Assembly (NCBI GenBank): GCA_009823505.1
Contig: VZQC01005070.1
Location: 1,887,147-1,951,146 of the forward strand
Length of the DNA stretch: 64,000 nucleotides
DNA from: Rhizomys pruinosus
Lineage: Eukaryota; Chordata; Mammalia; Rodentia; Spalacidae
Direction of reading: 5' to 3'
Of the stretch, positions 58,796-64,000 are shown one piece after another. The notes beneath the pieces are model-generated. The model saw only the letters and a list, made by a program, of their open reading frames with translations, had not been told where the DNA came from and searched no databases. Numbering within the stretch: position 1 is the stretch's first letter; every line of letters starts with the position of its first letter. The position numbers were made by a program, and so were the translations under genes.

Positions 58796-59340
58796 TACTG
58801 GGCATCCATTTTATCAAATGAGAGCTGCTTCATTATAATTAGTTCTTGGGGGTTCTGTCCTCTTTACTTTTTAGAAAAGTTTAAAAGCCTTTAAAAGTGT
58901 TCTATTTGCCCATAAGGTCTAGCTGTATTAAATAGATAGTGCCATACCATTTTCTAATATACAGTAAAAATACCATAAAGTTTTGCAATTAGTTAAAAAG
59001 TCAAAAACTCAGCAAGAAGTCCAGCTTTTCCTCTCAACTATCCGTTAATGAAGGTTTCAACATTAATTGCCTTTTCATTAAAAATTCTTTAAAGCCCTTC
59101 TGTACAAAATCAAATTAGCTACTAAGCTTTGGAACAATCTCTGTAATTCTGTTGTGCACTCCCTTGTTCGTTATTTGGATTGGTGAGATTAAGGAGCAAG
59201 CGTGTGCCTTTCAGATACTCTCAAAGACTGACTAAATTTTTTTGAGTTATTATGAGCCTTCTATGAAAAAAATCATATTAGGTGGATTTCCATTATTATC
59301 AGCAAAAGCTTTAAAAAAATCCTATAGTATGACAGAGCCC
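58796..59340. other. Unique DNA, candidate conserved non-coding block
   Basis: Repeat-free and AT-rich with many homeodomain-like words ('cattataattagttcttggg', 58832-58851; 'caacattaattgccttttca', 59059-59078). No open frame. Conservation untested. Confidence 0.3.
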
Positions 59341-59697
59341 ACACTCTCTGGTCTCAGCTATGGAAACAGTGTTTTTGTTCATTCACACCTATAAAACTGA
59401 CAGCCTACTATGTGCAAGATGCTAATCTTGTTCTTTGTTCCAGACAAGACTCACATCCCTATTTCATTCAATTAATCATTCAAACATGGGCAAGTTACTG
59501 ATGGCGGGACAGTTTTCTTCACAATCTGATCCTCCCAGAGTAATACAATTGAGTATGAACAGGGCAAAGAAAGTTGAGTGTTCAGCCAAGCATAGATATT
59601 ACACTGGCTCTTGGGCAAAGGGTATAGGTAATCTTTGCTTTCCAGATACCTCTAATTTAATAGTGATGAGAGGTAAAGTGTTTCTATGTTCGTAAAC
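59341..59697. other. Unique stretch
   Basis: A small L2-like word ('agcctactatgtgcaagatg', 59402-59421) is the only repeat hint. The 86-codon frame at 59435-59695 has no motif. Confidence 0.3.
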
Positions 59698-59939
59698 AAA
59701 GTGGGAAGGACAGGGGCTGGAGAGATGGCTCAGTGGTAAGGCACTGGCTGGTCTTACAGAGTACCCAGGACTGGTTTCCAGCACCTTCATGGAAGCTAAC
59801 AACTGTCCATAACTTTAGTTTCAGGGTATCTGACACCCTCCTCTGACCTCTGTGGGCACTGTATGACATGGGTGTACTTACATACAATGCATGCAATACA
59901 TTCACACACATAAAATAATAAAAATAATAAAAATATTTT
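59698..59939 (+). mobile_element. B2-type SINE, decayed
   Basis: Element at 59713-59938 ('ggggctggagagatggctca', decayed B box, 'cctctgacctctgtgg', A/T-rich tail). The left target repeat aaagtgggaaggaca (59698-59712) recurs only after the adjoining L1 fragment, at 60378-60392, so the L1 fragment lies inside this insertion. Confidence 0.9.
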
Positions 59940-60377
59940 ATCTCCATTTTTATTGATGCTTTGTGTATTTCATATATCATTTTTCAATTCAGTTCAGGCC
60001 TATTACCCTTTCCCTTCTCCCCACCCCACCCCACCCCACCCCAGATCATGCATTCTGCCATAACTGTCCTGCATCTTTCTCTCGGTCTTTTTTTTAAATA
60101 TTTTAAATTTATTTTTTAATAATAGGTAATAAGTAATGAATACAAGCAACCTTCATGTAAAACCAATTTGCAAGCAGCTATGCCCAAACTTATACAGCTC
60201 GAGGCACCCATTGTCCAGCTGGAGGGGCTTGTATGTACAATCATGTTGATCAAATAAGAGTCCAGTCTATATTTCTGTATTTTCGTAATTCACCCCAATC
60301 CAAGCCCTTACATTCTACCACGCCCCCTCTTCCGCAGATTGTTCCCTAGGCTTTAGAAAAGGGACACAAGTGGACAA
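59940..60377 (-). mobile_element. L1 3'-UTR-type element, copy D, 5'-truncated
   Basis: Plus strand begins 'atttttattgatgctttgtg', has a CCCCA-repeat C-rich tract (60020-60045), 'agatcatgcattctgccata', and runs to 'ttgttccctaggctttagaa' (60338-60357) before stopping. It corresponds to the last 430 bp of copies A-C. It is placed tail-to-tail with the B2. Confidence 0.85.
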
Positions 60378-60513
60378 GAAGTGGGGAGGACAAAGCATCG
60401 TAAACGACATCCTGAAGAGGTGCTAGAAGGTTAAGAGAAAGAGAAGGATAAGAAGGGGAGACACTAGAGGAAGAACCAAAAGAAATATTGGCTATAGGCT
60501 GTTTTGAAAAAGA

Positions 60514-60726
60514 GGCTGGGGCTGGAGAGATGGTCTAGGAGTTAAGAGGGCCGACTGCTCTTGCAGAGGACCAGGGTTTGATTCCCAGCACCCACATGGT
60601 GGCTAAGAACCGTCTTTAACTCCAGTTCCAGGGGAATCTGACGCCCTCTTCTGACCTCTGTGGCATTGCATGACAGGGGTGCACAAACCTACATGCAGAC
60701 AGTACACTCATACACATAAAATAACA
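60514..60726 (+). mobile_element. B2-type SINE
   Basis: Full-length from 'gggctggagagatggtctag' (60518) to 'tacacataaaataac', with 'gggtttgattccc' B box. A short aggct repeat at 60513-60517 and 60869-60873 may be the target duplication around B2 plus microsatellite. Confidence 0.93.
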
Positions 60727-60805
60727 AGAAGGAAGGAAGGAAGGAAGGAAGGAAGGAAGGAAGAAAGGAAAGAAAGAAAGAAAGAGAAAGAAAGGCAAGA
60801 AAGAG

Positions 60806-60867
<62 letters not shown>

Positions 60868-60870
60868 GAA
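60727..60870 (+). repeat. (GGAA)n/(GAAA)n array grown in a B2 tail
   Basis: 144 bp: GGAA units, then mixed, then a long GAAA run. It is nearly pure purine on the plus strand, so it can form triplex DNA. Open frames across it are artefacts. Confidence 0.97.
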
Positions 60871-60879
60871 GGCTGAGTT

Positions 60880-61689
60880 ACTCAAGGAAGTGCTAAAGAA
60901 GTCGCTACTGAGAACTCTGCTTTAAAGGTTAATCAAGATGGTTTAAGCTTTTCCACAGAGGACTGTGGTCTGAACATAGTTTTGAGAGATAAGCAAGGAT
61001 TGGAAATCTTGTTCTATACCGGGCTGTTCCACTAGAAAATGTGAAATATAATATCCACTTCTCTTAGTTTTTCTTTATTACTTGAAATAACTCATGCAAA
61101 CTTTAAACCAAGCCAGGGGCATTTTCAATAACTTTTCCTAGGAAAAGTGAGAGGAACACAAGAGAGTTCATCACTCCTGTTTGCTAAATTTCATTCAATA
61201 CATTGTTTTAAATATTAATAACAATCATTATAAAATCATTTCATTCATCTGTCATAGAAATCACAAAAGCAAATATGAAAATACTCAGTTACTCTTTGCT
61301 ATTCTCTCTTTGACACCATGTCCATGTTTACAGCCTGTTCTGTTATTCCTGCAGTTACCTTCCTTACATTCAGAACCAAGTGCATGTGGTCCACCGATGG
61401 GAAACTGGCTGTGTCTTGGTGGCGGTGGTAGGATATTCCATCTATATCTACAGCATTATTGCTGTCATTCCCAGCGTCTCCTACACCCATGTACCAAACA
61501 GAGCCACACCTTGAATTATAGCTGAGAGTGGATGTCACATCCACTGCATCCATTTCTACTGCCAGCAGCTCAGTCTTTCACTGTCCGCACTTGTACAGGA
61601 GTAGTGATTCAGCAATATACAGCCTGCCAGCATCCCTGTCCTATGTTAGATTGCCCCTCACACTATCGCCAAAGCTGTTTACTAAAATA
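60880..61689. other. Unique stretch
   Basis: No repeat recognised. Overlapping opposite frames at 61181-61553 have no motif; no gene is supported. Confidence 0.4.
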
Positions 61690-61985
61690 CAAGTAAGGTC
61701 CTATCAGCCAGTATTCCCAACGTTTCCAGCAGCTCCCCAGTACCTCTATAATTGAGTTAAAATTCCTTAGTCCAAAGGAATTTCATGATTTCATTAACCT
61801 CTCTAGTTGCATTTTCCAATAAGCTACATCCTTCCTCCTGACCAAGGGTTATTAAAAAATACTCAACACCCATTTTCACTCATTATTTTTACACAACTCT
61901 TACCTTCCTCTTTATCCATCTGGATACAGTTAAGGTGTCACCTGTTCCCACACACATAGTGCCTCTCATACAGAAATAGAAATTG
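61690..61985 (+). mobile_element. Possible L2 fragment
   Basis: 'gttaaaattccttagtccaa' (61758-61777) and the following T/C-rich text recall the L2 segment 'ataaagtccaaactccttag'. Weak. Confidence 0.3.
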
Positions 61986-62139
61986 GTCCCTCCTTTATAA
62001 TACATGGCTTTCTGAATCTCCAAACCTCAACTTGCTCTTCCTTAATCCAGAAATAAATTATCCCTATCCTAAAAAAAGAACAGTTTGAGAAGCAAATGGA
62101 ACAGTGTTTATTTAATACTGGAAAACTATAAATCAATAT

Positions 62140-62260
62140 CAAAATAGGGTTAGGCATTGAGCCAAGAGCTTTATAGACATTATCTCATTCAGTCCTTAAA
62201 TATTAAACAGATACCATGAGTGAAGATGTGTATTATCATTTAAAAAAAAAGAGGAGAAAA
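62140..62260 (-). mobile_element. MIR fragment
   Basis: 'ggcattgagccaagagcttt' (62153-62172) then 'atagacattatctcattcag' and 'tccttaaatatt' matches the MIR 3' part in reverse complement. Confidence 0.65.
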
Positions 62261-62780
62261 AATCTTCCTATTCAAATAAATTTTCATTAGTATTATAATT
62301 TACTCTTCTTAAAGATGTTTGCACATATATTAGTCTTTTCTTCACTTAAAAAAATAAACTTTATCCTAGCTTAACAATAGTGAAAGGCTTGATTTTAATA
62401 TGTCCAGTGCAGAGTAGCACACAGGCTGTTTCCCAAAATGTAAAGTGCTAAACTAGATGGGGTTTGGGAGCCACATTTGAAGGGTTAAACTGTATTAATT
62501 AATTATGGAAGTTTAAATTCCTCAGGAGCCTTGAGGCAAAGGATCAATTCACAGAGCAGGAGGAGAATAGAAAAAAGAACCTAATTAGGCATGTAATTAA
62601 CTCTTTCAGGGATGATAACAAGATACCATCAAAGTGGTATGAATATGATCACAGACTATCTAAGGTGTCAAGGAAACACTGCTAAGACTATTTTACCCTG
62701 GTTGTATAGTATTCAAGTGTATACAAAAAACACTAAGAGGGACATCATTAATGGAAACATTTTAATGTAGCAGTTAAAAA
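62261..62780. other. Unique AT-rich stretch
   Basis: No repeat or gene recognised. Confidence 0.4.
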
Positions 62781-62787
62781 GTAAGTA

Positions 62788-63150
62788 TTTTAGTTTGGAT
62801 GTCAAACCACACCCCCATGGGGTCTTTTGTTTGAACAATTTGTTCCCAGCTAGTGGCATTACTTGGAGACATTATGGACCTTATAGGGCATGAGTTGTCG
62901 CTGAAGATGTGGTGCTAGCTACTGGAGCAGGGCTAGAGATTTTTTTTAAACTTAATTTTTATTGAGCGCATTTCATACAGGACCAATTTTAGCCAGAATT
63001 CTTTGCTTCTTGTTTGCTTCATCTGCACAGAGATGTGAAGAAGAGAGTCTCAGTCACCTGTTTCCTCTCCAATGCTTTTCTCGGCATGAGGGACTGCATC
63101 CTCTCAAATCCTGAGCCAAAATAAACCTTTCTAAAGTTGATTTGTGTCAG
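62788..63150 (+). mobile_element. MaLR-type LTR (ORR1/MT-like), solo
   Basis: 'tagtttggatgtcaaaccac' (62790-62809), 'gtttgaacaatttgttccca' and 'gctagtggcattacttggag' form the start. 'ctcggcatgagggactgcat', 'cctctcaaatcctgagccaa' and 'aataaacctttct' form the end, with the AATAAA signal at 63120-63125. The order fits a rodent MaLR LTR. No internal region is present. A short foreign insert sits at 62939-62984. Confidence 0.75.
62939..62984 (-). mobile_element. Very short L1 3' tip inside the LTR
   Basis: After a T run, 'cttaatttttattgagcgca' then 'tttcataca' matches the extreme 3' end of L1 copies C and D in reverse complement, about 40 bp only. Confidence 0.5.
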
Positions 63151-63195
63151 ATACGTTCCAGGGAGAAAAGAAACTATATAATTATTTACCTTAAA

Positions 63196-63340
63196 CTTTT
63201 GTTTGTTTGTTTGAGAAAGTATTTTCCTGTAGCTTCACCTGGCCTAAAGCTTGCTATGCAGACCAGGCTGACCTGGATCTTTACCCACCTCTACCTCCAG
63301 AGTGCTGGGATGAAAAACACACAGCACTATGCCTGGTCAA
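63196..63340 (-). mobile_element. B1 SINE, diverged
   Basis: (GTTT)n tail complement, then 'gagaaagtattttcctgtag', 'ttgctatgcagaccaggctg' and 'ccagagtgctgggatgaaaa'. Several substitutions. Confidence 0.85.
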
Positions 63341-64000
63341 CTTAACTTTTTAAGAATATAGGGAAAACTGGGCTAATAAATTAATTATCTGAAGCCAAAA
63401 ATTATAAACTTACTTAAACTATATCTGTAAGTTTTAAATTTTTAGTGACCCTTCACCACTGAGTCTACCTTTTTCTAATTAAATACATTCCATCTGTGTA
63501 TCTTGAAAGAGTGTGACTGAGAAAACACATTTCTGTGCTGTTTTTGATAGAGAGCAAGTCGAAAATATTTCAAAGAGAAAATGAGCATTGTGAAGCAGCT
63601 TATTTCATTGGAGACTAAATGTACTTGCAGAGAGGATTACATTTTGTTTGGCAATTTATTTTATTGACAAAACATATTTCATCACATATCCCATCACATT
63701 CAGTAGACAAATGCATGTTGTCAAATATCCTATTTCCTGCTTTTGATGAAAAGCACACATTTTTCAAATTCCATGTTTTTTTTTTTAAATGGTAGCAGCC
63801 TACACATGAGCTCCATTGGATGAGATTTGGCCAGAGGTGTCTACGATTGGATTGTGCCCAAACTATATGACTTTTTCTACTATTATAATATAAATTAACC
63901 TCATCGGGAATATTAATATCCATCTTCAACCATAAAAGCATCAAAATTCAGTTTACTTTGTAATCATTATGATAGGATCCTATTGTCTAAACATAAAATT
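63341..64000. other. Unique AT-rich DNA to window end
   Basis: No repeat recognised. The 109-codon minus-strand frame at 63615-63944 has no recognisable domain, and its Cys-rich C-terminal text has no family match I can name. Confidence 0.35.

Noticed and set aside
60616..60885. Frame with Phe-Leu-Ser repeats
   Set aside because: Translation of a tetranucleotide microsatellite and the B2 head.
63615..63944. 109-codon Cys-containing minus-strand frame
   Set aside because: No signal peptide, regular Cys spacing or family resemblance could be recognised; AT-rich chance frame.

Overview
The window looks like non-coding nuclear DNA from a muroid rodent. Evidence is the co-occurrence of B1 SINEs, full-length B2/B3-type SINEs (tRNA-like head, conserved middle, A-rich tail), B4/RSINE-type composites, ID fragments, rodent-type L1 3' ends, older mammalian repeats (L2, MIR, MaLR-like LTRs) and many (CA)n, (GA)n and (AT)n microsatellites. 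The B1 and B2 consensus visible here differs from Mus, and I see no young Mus-type L1, so a non-Mus muroid (cricetid or spalacid) is the best guess; the species cannot be fixed by eye.

I could not support any protein-coding gene, exon, tRNA gene or rRNA gene. Every open reading frame longer than about 100 codons lies in a repeat, a simple repeat or a run of Ns. This includes the two longest, which run through the purine minisatellite and the gap at 27.2-28.2 kb. The stretch therefore reads as intergenic or deep-intronic DNA.

Layout. 0-5.2 kb: L1 remnants, including an ORF2 fragment on the minus strand abutting a plus-strand 3' end, and a second long L1 3' region. 5.2-12 kb: mostly unique AT-rich DNA with an (AT)n tract, a B1, a B3 and MIR pieces. 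12-15 kb: an L1 3' region on the minus strand and L2 fragments. 13.9-19.7 kb: largely unique, with a CpG-retaining block at 18.4-19.7 kb that may be conserved regulatory DNA. 23.2-24.3 kb: minus-strand L1 3' ends with a B1. 25.3-29.3 kb: an old LTR, four B1s, (GT)n, an 18-bp purine minisatellite interrupted by 642 Ns, and a B2-B1 chimera with a 77-base T run. 29.3-40.9 kb: unique DNA with MIR, L2, B1, B2 and B4 elements. 40.9-43.1 kb: a nested L1/B2 cluster. 44-48.4 kb: MIR, L2 and a further L1-like 3' element. 50-64 kb: unique DNA with B1/B2 insertions, an L1/B2 nest with a tetranucleotide array at 59.7-60.9 kb, and a MaLR LTR near the right end.

The main points of interest concern insertion history. 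At two loci one target sequence occurs three times because two retroelements landed on the same site (40.9-42.2 kb and 26.8-27.1 kb). A B2 head fused to a B1 lies between one pair of target-site duplications (29 kb). Two B2 copies share an internal duplication that may mark a subfamily. No new defence, toxin or biosynthetic system is present. Family names were assigned by recognising consensus-like wording from memory, without a repeat database, so divergence and exact borders are approximate.
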